Notes: generated from the letters alone by a model not told the origin. DNA of 64,000 nucleotides from CAWJKP01 sp963843465 (GCA_963843465.1 CAWJKP010000007.1:620001-684000), one strand, 5' to 3'. Shown: positions 40,829 through 51,353, counted from the first letter of the stretch. Made by a program: numbers and translations.

Positions 40829-42127
40829 CTACGGACCGCGGGGGATGCTGATGAAACGGGGCCGATAGATCGTCGCATCCTTGAACATGGCCCCGAAATC
40901 GTGAGAATTGACGACGTAGCTGATCAGCAATTCGCCCTGGCGGGAAAGCGGCAAGTGGCCCTTGGCGGCATAGGTGAAGTAGGTCCGGTTGCGATCCAAT
41001 TCGGGCACGCTATAGACCGGCGTCGGCCTGGTCCAGGGCCCTTCCGGCCGACTGGCAGTCCGCACGAAGATGTGCCGCCCGAAAACGGGTTCGCTGTGAA
41101 CCATGACCAGCAGCGGCCGTCCCCCGGCAGCATACTCCTCGACGGACAGCTCATTGACGAGATCCTCGGCAATGGGGGCTGCGTCTTGAAGGCGGCTGGA
41201 CCACTTGCCGTCGCCCGCGTAGAAACGCCACTTGCCGGGCTCAGGCACCGCGTCGGCCGGGACACGCGCCAGCAGCAGTCGCCGCTCCAGGGGCGACTGG
41301 TTGCGGATGCCGTACACGTAGAGAACCCCCGGAGCGCTCTTCGTGCCGGCCGGTTGCCGGAGTGCGGCCATGCCCCAACTGGTCTCCCGCAGAGCGGTGT
41401 CGGCCTTGGCCACGTCGGTGCTGACGGCAAAGGGGATCTCGTGCTGTTCGGCGTGCCACTTCTCGAGCGGCTGATCGAAGTTGTCGATCATCGCCAGCGC
41501 ACCGCCGAGGCTCTTGAAGGCCCAGATGCCCGTGCGGCCCTCCGCCTTGCCGATGTGGAACAGAAAGACCGCCAGGCAGGGCTTTCCGTGGGGACCCGAC
41601 ACGACGGCGGCGCCGCCGGTGGGCCAGTACCAGCCGTGTGGATGCTCGGCATCAGAGGTCTCGGTGTTCCCTTTGACCCGAAGCGGATCAGGAACGATCC
41701 AGGCGGTCGGATGCCCCTCGGCGTCGTTTCGGCCCCAGTGGAATTGCATCTCGGACGGCGCTGGCGGATCGCCCATCTTGCGGTAAGCGCCGCCGTGCAG
41801 CCCAACCGAGTTGTTGACCATCCGCGATCCCGGCACGTGGGCCCCCTCAGCCACCTCGCCGATCCAGGTGTCGCCGAAGAGCCATAGCACGCGGCCCTGG
41901 CCCAGAGCGACGGTTCCCACAACATCGGCGCCCGTCCAGCCGCTGGTCCGGTCGAAGACCGCATCCCATTTGACCTCCGGGACGGCCCGCAACTTGGCGT
42001 TGGCGACCGCCTTCGGCTGGTCGCCGCGCGCCGTCAAGCACGAGAGGCTGACGGCGACCACCGCGCAGCCGGCCAACCGCCCCAGGCGGGCGCGGACCGA
42101 GTTCACCTTCCAGGCGGCGATTTTCAT
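40829..42127 (-). CDS. Secreted DUF4185-like beta-propeller protein
   Basis: 432 aa, intact, with leader RLAGCAVVAVSLSCLTARG. The phrase RVLWLFGDTWIGEV near residue 80 and repeated beta-strand patterns (GRHIFVRTASRPEGPWTRPT, LLISYVVNSHDFGAMFKDAT) match DUF4185 proteins, five-bladed propellers related in shape to GH43 and sialidases. Many act on or bind glycans; none of the catalytic residues can be assigned from sequence alone. Starts 55 bp before the stop of the kinase-FGE gene's reading, same strand. Confidence 0.65.
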   Translation of the reverse strand: MKIAAWKVNSVRARLGRLAGCAVVAVSLSCLTARGDQPKAVANAKLRAVPEVKWDAVFDRTSGWTGADVVGTVALGQGRVLWLFGDTWIGEVAEGAHVPGSRMVNNSVGLHGGAYRKMGDPPAPSEMQFHWGRNDAEGHPTAWIVPDPLRVKGNTETSDAEHPHGWYWPTGGAAVVSGPHGKPCLAVFLFHIGKAEGRTGIWAFKSLGGALAMIDNFDQPLEKWHAEQHEIPFAVSTDVAKADTALRETSWGMAALRQPAGTKSAPGVLYVYGIRNQSPLERRLLLARVPADAVPEPGKWRFYAGDGKWSSRLQDAAPIAEDLVNELSVEEYAAGGRPLLVMVHSEPVFGRHIFVRTASRPEGPWTRPTPVYSVPELDRNRTYFTYAAKGHLPLSRQGELLISYVVNSHDFGAMFKDATIYRPRFISIPRGP

Positions 42128-42182
42128 GGCCCAGCGTGTGCTCCCTGTCCTACCGTTCTTCGCGCACTCGGCTCGCTCACCG

Positions 42183-45100
42183 TCACTTGTCCGCCAGAAT
42201 TACGGAGACGCGGATGCCATGGCGTTGCGAATACAACCCGCCGTCGCTGTACACGCGGTGCGCCGACCGGCAGTACCCCGCCGGATTGCCCCAGTCACCG
42301 CCGCGATACACGCGGATAGAGGGAGCGGCAGGACCGGGCGGATCGTCCGCAGGCGACTTCGCATAATAGTCCTTGTCGAAGTAGTCCTGGCACCACTCCC
42401 AAACGTTCCCGTGCATGTCATACAGCCCCCATGCGTTGGGCCGCTTTCCACCCACCGCGTGCGTCATCCCGCCCGAATTCCCGCCGAACCACCCGTAATC
42501 GGACAGGTCGTGCTCCTCGGACTCCTTGGGAATCCCACTGCCGCCTGAACTGAAACTGTACCGACCCGTGCTCCCGGCGCGGCACGCATATTCCCACTGC
42601 GCCTCGGATGGCAGACGATACGTTCGCCCCGCTGCTCTCTCCTCCGGCGTCTCGGTTAGCTTTCGGCAAAACTCCGCCGCATCATCCCACGGTACATTCT
42701 CCACCGGAAACCGCTTCGTGTCTTGACCGGCCACCCGGTCTTTGTACTTGCCCGTGGCCGAAAACTCACTGGGGTTGTTGCCCATCACCCGCTGGTACTC
42801 CTCCTGCGTCACCAGGTACACACCGAAGTAAAACGGCTTGGTGATCCGTACCCGGTGCTGCGGTCCCTCGCCCGGTAGATGGTCCCTGTAATCCTCTCCA
42901 ACAGTCTTCAACTCCTCTTCGATCAGTTCCTTGGGCGAGCCCATCATGAACTCGCCCGGCGGGATGAGCACCAGCTTCATGCCGATGGAATTGGTTTGGA
43001 CCACCGGCGCGTGCAGGTGCTGAGACCACAGATTTTGGTATCGTGTGGCCATTTTCTCGTCAAAGGGAGCCAGGACCGGCGGCGGTTGCCTGCCCGGAAC
43101 CAGCGGGATGTCGCGCCCCAGGGCGGCGATCTCCTCCAACCGCTTTTCGACTCTGGCCTTCACGACGCCCGCGGGCAGGCTCAGCGACGCCTGCTGGTAC
43201 CACGCACCCGCATGGAGCATGACGGCCGCGCGGGCCTTGGCCCTGGCTGATTGGCCGACGTTCCACCAAGCGTCAGCCAGCTTTACCTCCCCGCTGTCGT
43301 CGCCGGGCGGCGAGCCGGTCTCCTGCAAAGCCAGGGTCTTGAGATCCTCGTCGGTTCCCTTGGCCAGATACGGGAGCCCTTTGGCCCAGTCCTCCTTGGC
43401 AAAACAGTAGAGCTTCCCCACCGTCACGTTGGCCTCCGCATCCTGGGGATTCGCTCGGACCGCCTCCAACGCCTGGCCGATTTTCTCCGTTTCCTTCTGC
43501 TGCTCCTGGATTTCCTTGCGCCGCGCAGCGCTGGTTTGCGAAACGGCGCGCCCTCGCGTTTCAGGCAGGCGTGACTGACCGCGTTGGCTAGGTCCAAGGC
43601 CGCGTCGAACCGCTCCTCGGCCAGGGCCTGGTCGATCAGCGTGTCGGAGCTTTCCACCAGGAACTTGATCCGGGCGGCGCTGAGGGCCCCGGCCGCCAGC
43701 TTCGCCAGCATCTTTTCCTTCACAGTCAGGGCATCCAGCTCGAACCGTTGGCCCAGCCGATCGACCGCCTGGAACATCGTCGCCGCGTCGTCCGCCTTGC
43801 AGGCCAGCTCCGCCGCTTTGCGAAGCAGGACAAACTGCTCCTGCGGCTTGGCCGCCTTCTCGGCAATCCTAACGAGCTCTTTGGCCAGCTTGATCTGCTC
43901 TTCCGGCTTACGGGCGTCGGCCAGTTTGTAGGCGTCTTCCACCTGCGAGGAGATCTCTTGCTGGACCGCCGCTGAGGGAGGCGGCAACCGTTGGGGCTTC
44001 CCCGGCGTGGCGGGCGCTGTGGCGATCTCCGGCTTTGCTTCCTTCTTCGCTGGCGGCTTGGGCCGCTCCGGGGCGGGAACCGGAGCTACGACGGGAGGTG
44101 GAGTTGGCGACTCGGGACTGGGGATTCGAGATTCCGGGAAATTTGAGATCTGAGATTTCAGATCTGCCGAAGGCTTCTTCGCCGTGTCCGCCAGAACTAG
44201 GGAGACGCGGAAGCCCAGGCTGCTGCCGTAGTCCCCGGGTAGGTGGCGGCACGCGGACCGGCAGCCCCTCGGCTGCTCGCTGCAAGTGCCGCCACGAACC
44301 ACGTGAGCCGAGCCTCCGGGAGGTCCCGTCGGATCGTCTGTCGCCGACTTCGCATAATAGTCCTTGTCCAACCAGTCCTGGCACCACTGGTTCATGTTGC
44401 CGTACATATCAAACAATCCCCACGGGCTGGCTTGCTTCCCGCCTACCGCGTGTGGCATCCCGCCAGAATTGCCGTTGATCCAACCGTAGCCGGACAACTT
44501 CTGCTCTTCGGACTCCTTGGAAATCCCGCTGCCGCCCAAACTGAAACTGAACCGGCCCGTGCTCCCCGCACGACACGCATACTCCCACTGGGCCTCCGAA
44601 GGCAATCAATACGCTCGCCCCATTGCTCCTTCTTCCGGCAGATCCGATAGTTTTCGGCAAAACCCCACGGCATCGTCCCAGGAAACATTCTCTACCGGAA
44701 ACCGCTTCGTGTCCTGACCGGCCACTCTGCCCTTGCAATCGCCCGTAGCGGAAAACGCGCTGGGGTTGGTGCCCACGACACGTTGGTACTCCTCCTGCGT
44801 CACCAGGTATGTCCCCAGGTAAAACGGCTTGGTGATCCGTACCCGGTGCTGCGGCCCCTCACTCGCCAGACACTCCTTGTACCAACCCTCAATACCCGGC
44901 GTCTTCAACTCCTCCTCGATCAGCTCCTTGGGCGAGCCCATCGTGAACTCCCCCGGCGGGATGAGCACCAGCTTCATGCCGATGGAGTTGGTCAGATCGA
45001 CCGGAACGCCGAGATGCTTGGCCCAGTTCTCTTGGTGCTCTTTGGCTTTCTGGGCGTCGAAAGGGGCGACGGCGGGAGAAGGGGAAGGGATTTCAGATTT

Positions 45101-46528
45101 CAAATTTGGGACATGAGATTTCAAATTTGGGATTTGAGATTCGGCATTTGCTCTTGGCGCGGTCGAGCCGCCGGACGGTTGTGCGGTGTCGGAAGTACGG
45201 CTCGGGGTCAACGCCAGGACGGCTACCAACAGCACAACCAGGCCGCCGCCGATGCCCAGTAGCAACAGTGGCCTGCGCCGAGCCACGCCTAATGCCCGCC
45301 GAAACTTGCCTAGGAAGTTCAACGTCGTGTCATGCTCCGCGCCGACGTGCGGCTGGGTCCGCTGGTCGGCGGTGGATTTCTTCTGCTTGGCCAAGGTGCC
45401 CCGTGGCGTAGCTTCCTGCAAGAATGCCAACGTCCGGGCCACGACCTCGCTGGGCGACTCGTCGCCAGCCGCCGCAACCGTTGCCGAGCGGCCCGACAAG
45501 ACGGCCAACACGGCCTCCAACTCCGCCGCCACCTCGGCCATCGACTGCTGCCGGTCCCCCGGCTCCTTGGCCACCATCCGCTGAAAACATGCGTCCAGCT
45601 CGGCAGGCACGTCGGGCCGGGCCTGGCAGAGCGAGGGGATTGGGGCCTCGCGGTGCGCAATCAGGATCTGCATGAGCGATTCGCGGACGTAAGGTGGGCT
45701 GCCGGTCAGGAGCCGGCAAAGCGTGCAGCCCAGGCTGTAGATGTCAGCCCTGAGGTCCACGTTGTGGCTATCAAACGCCTGCTCGGGCGACATGTAGTCG
45801 CAGGTGCCCATCACCTGGCCGGTCGTCGTGAGCCGCTCCGGGCCACCCAGGGCCGCTTCGGCTCCGGCGATGCGCGCCAAGCCCATGTCGAGGATCTTGA
45901 CCGTGCCCTTCTTATCCAACAGCAGGTTGCCCGGCTTGATGTCGCGGTGGACAATGCCCTGCTCGTGGGCATACTGAAGCCCGCGAGCGGCCTGGAGAAT
46001 GTATTCGACAGCCGGCCGAACCTCCAGCGGTCCGTGCTCCTTGACGATGCTGGCCAGGTCCTTGCCATCGACGTATTGCATTGCCAGATAATGCACGCCT
46101 CCGTGCTCGCCGGCGTCGTGGGCGGTGACGATGTTGGAGTGTTCCAACTTGGCCGCCGCTTCCACTTCGCGGTGGAACCGCTCGACGGCCCCGGCCTGCT
46201 TCATGGCCGCGGAAGAGAGGACCTTGATGGCCACCAGGCGTTTCATCCGGCGGTGCTGGGCCTTGAGGACCACGCCCATCCCGCCTTCGCCGATCTGGTC
46301 CAGCACCGTGTATTCGCCGAAGACCAGCCCCTTGACCTTGCCCTGGTAGACCGCCTGGACCTAGTACTTGGTCAGCTTGCCGTGCTGGACGAGGGCCTAG
46401 GCGAGCTGCTGAACATTTTTGGGCCGTTTGTCGGGCGGGAGGCTGTCCTGGAACGTGGAGACTTCCGCCGCCGACATCAGGCCGCTTTGGCTCAGTCGCT
46501 CGATAAATTGCTCGACCGTGACCGCCAT
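42183..46528 (-). pseudogene. Ser/Thr protein kinase fused to two formylglycine-generating-enzyme (SUMF1) domains, three in-frame stops and one frameshift
   Basis: From ATG 46528 one frame runs ~1450 codons: N-terminal helical region; TAG at 46397-46399 (LA*ALVQHG) and 46361-46363 (TKY*VQAVYQGK); kinase domain (LDQIGEGGMG, AIKVL, IVHRDIKPGNLLL, LDMGLAR with DMG for DFG, MSPEQ); TM segment LLLLGIGGGLVVLLVAVLAL; first SUMF1 domain with TGA at 44606-44608 (AY*LPSEAQWEYAC); helical linker; frameshift near 43550; second SUMF1 domain ending GYCRSAHRV. Relatives have Gln, Gln and Arg at the stops, so each is one C-to-T change on the coding strand. Apart from these the domains are well kept. Either a very young pseudogene or base miscalls. 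Confidence 0.8.
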
Positions 46529-46691
46529 ACACCGGACCCGCGACCAGACCACTGGGGTACGACTATTTATCTACTGTACCCAGACGCCGACAAGGCCGAA
46601 AGGCTCCCCCAGCTATGGAGGGGCGGAAAGCCATGCATAATCGGCTCGTGAGTGGGGGTCCACGTTCTTAGCCCGGACTATTCATGGCCAA

Positions 46692-46758
46692 ACACTAGCC
46701 CGAAGCGCAAGCGAGGGACTGCCAACGAGTTACCCTCGCTTGCGCGTCGGGCTAGTGT
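46692..46758. repeat. Palindromic repeat
   Basis: 26-nt inverted arms at 46692-46717 and 46733-46758, one mismatch, 15-nt spacer. Confidence 0.85.
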
Positions 46759-46878
46759 CGAACACACTGCGCCCGGATGCCGTGCGCATGAATAATCGTG
46801 GTTACGCAGTCGGCAGGAAATGGAATACCCGGTGCCCTGCAGAGGTAAAGCAACCGGCGCGAAACAGATTACCCGCCA

Positions 46879-46969
46879 CTGTAGGGAACGCCCTCTGTGG
46901 CGTTCCGGGACCGGGGAAAGGCGTCGCTGAACATCCCCAGCGGAACGCCACAGAGGGCGTTCCCTACAG
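46879..46969. repeat. Palindromic repeat
   Basis: 29-nt perfect inverted arms at 46879-46907 and 46941-46969. A short piece matching one arm end (GGCGTTCCCTACAG) also occurs inside the spermidine-synthase-like gene near 49957, read in frame. Confidence 0.85.
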
Positions 46970-47228
46970 CCGCACAACGCTTTGGTTAATTTATTTCCTG
47001 CCTGCTGGCCTATAGCTGCTGTTCGCCGCCGGAGTGCGGCCAGCTTGCAAGCCACTCGTCGCCACCCGATAATCGTTGAACACCCGTCTTGCACGCTCCG
47101 ACCGGAGTTGGCAGTCATGTGATCGCTTCTTGTCGCGGCGTTGACAGCGGTTTACCTTGGTGGCATCGAGGGCAACACGGGCCGTGCGGCCAGCGGTCAG
47201 GAGACCGTCAAAGAAGGAGATCTCGGCG

Positions 47229-48866
47229 ATGAAATGGCATGATGGATTGGCCCTGCTCGTTGCCCTGATCCTGGGCGCCGCGGGCTGTGGAAAGGGACCG
47301 GGGGTAAGACCAAGCACGCCGGTCCTCGTTGCCTCGCCCTCGCCGCCGGCGGACGCCAGCCAGGCCGAGAACCGCGCTGCGGAAGAGCCGGCCGCTTTGC
47401 CGCAGTTCAAGAAGGTTCGGCCGGCGGCGGTCGCCGGGCTGTTCTATCCGCAAGACCGGGACGAGCTGGCCAGAAGGATCGACGGTTTTCTGGCGCAGGC
47501 GAAGAAATCGCCCATGAGGCACCTCCGCGGCCTGGTCTGCCCGCACGCCGGCTACGAGTACTCCGGACCGGTCGCCGCCTACGGCTACAAGCAGCTCCAG
47601 GACCGGCGTTATTCGACGGTGATCATCATGGGCCCGAGCCACTATGCCCTTTTTCAAGGGGCGGCGTTGCCGGATGCCGACGCTATGGCCACGCCGCTGG
47701 GCCTGATTCCTGTTTCCCCGAAAGCGGCTCAGCTCGCCGCGTCGCCGCTGCTGGCCGTCAACCCGCCCTGCCAGCTCGAGCGGCCGGATTGGTGGCAGCA
47801 GTCGCCGGCGGCGTCCTCGGCCGGCGGCCAGGATTCGCCGCACACCTGGGAGCACTCCGTCGAGGTCGAGCTTCCCTTCCTCCAGCGGACGCTGCAGGAC
47901 TTTTGCGTGATACCCATCGTCTTTGGCCGCGTCGACCCGGCCGCGATGGCCAAGGCAATCGAGAAGTACGCCGATGATTCCACGCTGCTGGTGGCCAGCT
48001 CCGACCTGAGCCACTACTACCCCTACGATCAGGCCAAGCAACTGGACGCTGCCTGCGTGAACGCAGTCTGCGACCTGGATGTCAAGCGGATGCAAGGGCA
48101 AGAGGCCTGCGGCAAGGGTCCGATCCTTACGCTGATGCACGTGGCCCTCAGCAAAGGTTGGAAGACCAGACTGCTCGATTGCCGCAACAGCGGCGATACG
48201 TCGGGCGAGAAGTCGCGGGTCGTGGGTTATGCCGCCATCGCTTTCTACTCGGATGAAGAGACGAAGCCCTCCTCTCGCGTGCCGAGCCACCCCACCGACA
48301 CCTACCGTCAGGACGAGCGGAAGCTGCTCTTGGAATTGGCGCGCAACTCGCTTGCCGCGGCGGCGGGCGGGGAGAAGGCGCCGACCGTGCCCGCCGGGAT
48401 CTCGGAGAACCTGCGGCAGCCGAGGGCCTGCTTCGTCACGCTGACCATCGACGGCCAGCTCCGCGGCTGCATCGGCAGCCTGCGACCCGAAGAGCCGCTG
48501 GCCGAAGCGGTGATCCGCCGGGCCCGAAGCGCCGCATTGGAGGACCCGCGGTTCTCGCCCGTGCGGCCGGACGAAGTGCAGCGGATCCATATCGAGATCA
48601 GCGTGCTCTCCCTTCCCAGGCCGCTGGAGTTCAAGTCGCCCGAGGACCTGCTGGCGAAGCTGCGGCCCGGCGTGGACGGCGTGGTGCTCAGCGTCGGGCC
48701 GGGCCAGGCGACCTACTTGCCCCAGGTCTGGAAGGAAATCCCGTCGAAGGAAGAATTCTTGGGCAGCCTCTCCCGCAAGGCCGGCCTCAGCGAGTCGGCC
48801 TGGAGGAGCCCCGAGGCCAAGGTCGAGACCTACCAGGTCGAAGCGTTCGAGGAGGCGAAGCCTTAG
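47229..48866 (+). CDS. AmmeMemoRadiSam system protein: Memo-AMMECR1 fusion, predicted lipoprotein
   Basis: 545 aa from ATG 47229. The N-terminus (LALLVALILGAAGCGKGP) is a lipoprotein-type signal with Cys after GAAG, so it is probably anchored outside the cytoplasm. Residues ~60-345 are a Memo domain (VAGLFYPQDRDELARRIDGF, LVCPHAGYEYSGPVAAYGY, MGPSHYALFQGAALP, WEHSVEVELPFLQ, VASSDLSHYYPYDQA), related to extradiol dioxygenases; the conserved His/Asp cluster is kept. Residues ~365-540 are AMMECR1 (RACFVTLTIDGQLRGCIGSL, SALEDPRFSPV). The combination with a radical SAM gene three genes downstream defines the AmmeMemoRadiSam system, whose reaction I cannot state. Confidence 0.88.
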   Translation: MKWHDGLALLVALILGAAGCGKGPGVRPSTPVLVASPSPPADASQAENRAAEEPAALPQFKKVRPAAVAGLFYPQDRDELARRIDGFLAQAKKSPMRHLRGLVCPHAGYEYSGPVAAYGYKQLQDRRYSTVIIMGPSHYALFQGAALPDADAMATPLGLIPVSPKAAQLAASPLLAVNPPCQLERPDWWQQSPAASSAGGQDSPHTWEHSVEVELPFLQRTLQDFCVIPIVFGRVDPAAMAKAIEKYADDSTLLVASSDLSHYYPYDQAKQLDAACVNAVCDLDVKRMQGQEACGKGPILTLMHVALSKGWKTRLLDCRNSGDTSGEKSRVVGYAAIAFYSDEETKPSSRVPSHPTDTYRQDERKLLLELARNSLAAAAGGEKAPTVPAGISENLRQPRACFVTLTIDGQLRGCIGSLRPEEPLAEAVIRRARSAALEDPRFSPVRPDEVQRIHIEISVLSLPRPLEFKSPEDLLAKLRPGVDGVVLSVGPGQATYLPQVWKEIPSKEEFLGSLSRKAGLSESAWRSPEAKVETYQVEAFEEAKP

Positions 48867-48884
48867 TCGCGCTTTGCTTTTGCC

Positions 48885-51065
48885 ATGCCGACGGGCAACG
48901 CCATCCCGGATCACCGGCAACGAAGGGTCCTTTGCTTTGCGGTAAGCTCGCTGGGCGCTTCGGCGGTCGTGACGCAGTTGACCCTGATGCGCGAATTGCT
49001 GGGGGCCTTCTCCGGCAACGAGCTGGTCTTCGGCATCGTTCTGGGCAACTGGATGCTGCTGACCGGACTGGGCTCCTACCTGGGCAAGACGGCCTCCCGG
49101 CTGGCGAGGCCCGTGGCGGTCCTCGTGGCGGCCCAAGCGGCCGTTGCCCTGCTGCCGGTGGCCGACGTCTTGCTGCTGCGGACGATCCGCGACATGGTCT
49201 TCGTCCATGGAGCCGAAGTTGGGGTCACCGAGACGGTCGTCAGTTGCTTCGTCCTCCTGTCCCCCTACTGTCTGTTGATCGGATACCTGCTCACGCTGGC
49301 CACGGGGATTCTCTCCTCCGCCGGCAAGCCCGAGGGCATCGGCCGAGTCTACTTCCTCGATAACCTCGGCGGGATCGGCGGCGGCCTGGCGTTCGGCTTC
49401 CTCCTGGTCCCCTGGCTGAACCACGTGCAGATTCTCTATCTGTTGGCGATGCTGAACCTGGCGGCAGCCGGCCTGACCGCGTGGACGTTTCGCCGGCGGG
49501 TGCTCTTGGGGTTGACGGCCGCTACGGCGGTGGGTCTGGCTGTCGCCGTGCTCGCCTGGGACCTGGATCGCGTCTCGGCCCAGATCCAATTCCCGGGTCA
49601 GAGGATCGTCTTTCGCGGCAATTCGCCCTATGGCAGCCTGATGGTGACCGAGTCGTCCGGGCAATACAACTTCATCGAGAACGGCGTGATGCTCTTCGCC
49701 ACGCACAACATCGAGGACGTGGAGCAGGCGGTCCACTTCGCCATGGCCCAGCGGCCCGACGCCCGGCGGGTGCTGCTGATCGGCGGCGGCGTCGCCGGGG
49801 CCGCGCGGGAGATCCTGAAGTACCCCGCCGCTACGGTCGACTACGTCGAGCTCGACCCGCTGATCCTGGAGGTGGGCCGGAAGTATCTCCCCGCAAGCCT
49901 GGCTGATCCGCGGATCCGGGTGATCAATGCCGACGGACGGTTCTTCCTGCGGCAGAGGCGTTCCCTACAGACCAGTTCGTGGCGGCCTTACGACGTGGCG
50001 ATCATCGACGTGCCCGACCCATCCACCTCGCAGATCAACCGCTTCTACACGCAGGAGTTCTTGCACGAGCTCCGCGGGCGGATGCGAAGCGAGGGTGTCG
50101 TATCACTTTCGATCGGCTGCTACGAGGACCACGTGAGCGACGAATTGGCCCGGCTGATCGCCGTGACTCACAAGACCTTGCGGCAAGAGTTCCACAACGT
50201 GCTGATGATACCCGCCGGGCGGATCGTGTTGTTGGCGTCCGACGGCCCGCTCAGCACCCGGATCGCCGATCGCCTGGAGGCCCACGGGATCCGCACGCAG
50301 CTTCTGCACCGGCGGTTCTTGGACGACCTGCTGGCTCCGCTTCGCATGGCCGATCTCCGCCGGGCGGTCTCGGAGTCGGCCCCTGTCAACCGCGACTTCA
50401 GCCCCATCCTTTACTACTACCACCTGCGGTATTGGATGAGTCAGTTCCGCGTCGGCTTTGGGCTGTTGGAGGCCGCATTGGTGGTGCTGATGCTGGTTTG
50501 CCTGTTTCACGCCCGGCCCATCCCGCTGGCCGTCTTTGCCACCGGGTTTGCCGCCTCTGCCCTGGAAGTAGTGCTGCTGGTCGGCTTCCAGATTCTCTAT
50601 GGTTTCGTCTATCACCAGGTGAGCGTGATCGTGACTATGTTTATGGCCGGACTGGGGATCGGCTCGCTGGTGATGAATCGACACTTGAAGCGGCGGACCC
50701 GCAAGGACCTGGTCTGGCTCGGTCTGGGGGTGGCGGCCTATGCGACCGGTCTGCCCGCGACGCTCGTGGGACTTAGCCGTTTGCAGCCTGGGGTGGCGGT
50801 GGCAACCGCGCCGATCGTCGTCCCGCTGCTGGCTCTGCTCTTGGCCGTGCTGGTGGGACTCACTTTTCCCCTGGCCGGGAAAGCCGATTTCGAGACCGTG
50901 ACCTCCACCACCGCCCGGCTATATACTGCGGATTACCTGGGAGCTGCGCGAGGCGCGCTGTTGGTCAGCACGCTGCTGATCCCCGTGCTGGGGGTGGCTG
51001 CGGTCTGCTACCTGACCGCCGGTCTGTGCCTTGCCAGCAGCGGCGTACTCTTCTGGACCTCTTGA
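48885..51065 (+). CDS. Polytopic membrane protein with spermidine synthase-like domain
   Basis: 726 aa. Seven or so N-terminal membrane helices (FAVSSLGASAVVTQLTLMRE onward) lead to a soluble aminopropyltransferase-like domain (~240-500): RIVFRGNSPYGSLMVTESSG, VLLIGGGVAGAAREILKY, VDYVELDPLILEVGRKYL, INADGRFFL, YDVAIIDVPDPSTSQINRFY. A second helical block closes the protein (from ~525). The nucleotide/decarboxy-SAM-binding motifs are present, but the usual DSSDP is DVPDP. Such fused 'MFS/spermidine synthase' proteins often sit beside AmmeMemoRadiSam genes; polyamine synthesis is not proven for them. Starts 18 bp after the Memo-AMMECR1 gene, ends 12 bp before the next. Confidence 0.82.
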   Translation: MPTGNAIPDHRQRRVLCFAVSSLGASAVVTQLTLMRELLGAFSGNELVFGIVLGNWMLLTGLGSYLGKTASRLARPVAVLVAAQAAVALLPVADVLLLRTIRDMVFVHGAEVGVTETVVSCFVLLSPYCLLIGYLLTLATGILSSAGKPEGIGRVYFLDNLGGIGGGLAFGFLLVPWLNHVQILYLLAMLNLAAAGLTAWTFRRRVLLGLTAATAVGLAVAVLAWDLDRVSAQIQFPGQRIVFRGNSPYGSLMVTESSGQYNFIENGVMLFATHNIEDVEQAVHFAMAQRPDARRVLLIGGGVAGAAREILKYPAATVDYVELDPLILEVGRKYLPASLADPRIRVINADGRFFLRQRRSLQTSSWRPYDVAIIDVPDPSTSQINRFYTQEFLHELRGRMRSEGVVSLSIGCYEDHVSDELARLIAVTHKTLRQEFHNVLMIPAGRIVLLASDGPLSTRIADRLEAHGIRTQLLHRRFLDDLLAPLRMADLRRAVSESAPVNRDFSPILYYYHLRYWMSQFRVGFGLLEAALVVLMLVCLFHARPIPLAVFATGFAASALEVVLLVGFQILYGFVYHQVSVIVTMFMAGLGIGSLVMNRHLKRRTRKDLVWLGLGVAAYATGLPATLVGLSRLQPGVAVATAPIVVPLLALLLAVLVGLTFPLAGKADFETVTSTTARLYTADYLGAARGALLVSTLLIPVLGVAAVCYLTAGLCLASSGVLFWTS

Positions 51066-51077
51066 CCCGCAGATGCC

Positions 51078-51353
51078 ATGGCGTCGAGTTTCAACTACTA
51101 CCTGATCAAGATCGCCCGAGTGACTGGTTGGCTTTTGTTTGTCCTGGTGTTAATATATATCTTGACTGGGTTTGCCCTGTGCGGAAAACTCGGTTTCGGC
51201 CAGCTCATCGACCTCCAGACGGCGCTTGGCATCCACCAGATCCTCGACTGGCCGTTGGTGGCCATCTTCGTGGTCCACTCAGTGGTGACAATCTATTTTG
51301 CGATGCGGAGGTGGGGATGGATCAAGCCCCGGAGCAAACCGGCGAAGCCGTGA
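51078..51353 (+). CDS. Small two-helix membrane protein, possible b-type cytochrome-like subunit
   Basis: 91 aa with two clear transmembrane helices (ITGWLLFVLVLIYILTGFAL-like and PLVAIFVVHSVVTIYFAM). His residues in GIHQILDW and VVHSVV lie at or in the membrane on either side of helix two, an arrangement compatible with haem ligation as in small cytochrome b/SdhC-type anchors. This is inference; the family is not one I recognise. Its 3' end overlaps the radical SAM gene start by 37 nt, so the two are translationally linked. Confidence 0.7.
   Translation: MASSFNYYLIKIARVTGWLLFVLVLIYILTGFALCGKLGFGQLIDLQTALGIHQILDWPLVAIFVVHSVVTIYFAMRRWGWIKPRSKPAKP

Larger units (their letters stand above)
46529..47228. 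other. 700-bp intergenic region with two palindromic repeats
   Basis: No convincing gene. It holds a 26-nt-arm palindrome at 46692-46758 (one mismatch; arm begins ACACTAGCCCG) and a 29-nt perfect palindrome at 46879-46969 (arm begins CTGTAGGGAACG). Just left of the latter, ACCCGCCACTGTA (46870-46882) resembles the core of cobalamin riboswitches, but the rest of that fold is not evident. A minus-strand ORF across the region has only repeat-derived sequence. The ribosome site AAGGAGAT for the next gene is at 47213-47220. Confidence 0.6.

Noticed and set aside
42183..46528. Recoded stop codons (suppressor tRNA or alternative code) in the kinase-FGE gene
   Set aside because: Other genes in the window end normally at TAG and TGA, and the three stops are all explained by single C-to-T changes; no sign of recoding elements.
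46678..47118. Minus-strand ORF of 146 codons in the intergenic region
   Set aside because: Made of two palindromic repeats and spacer sequence; no start context or family match.
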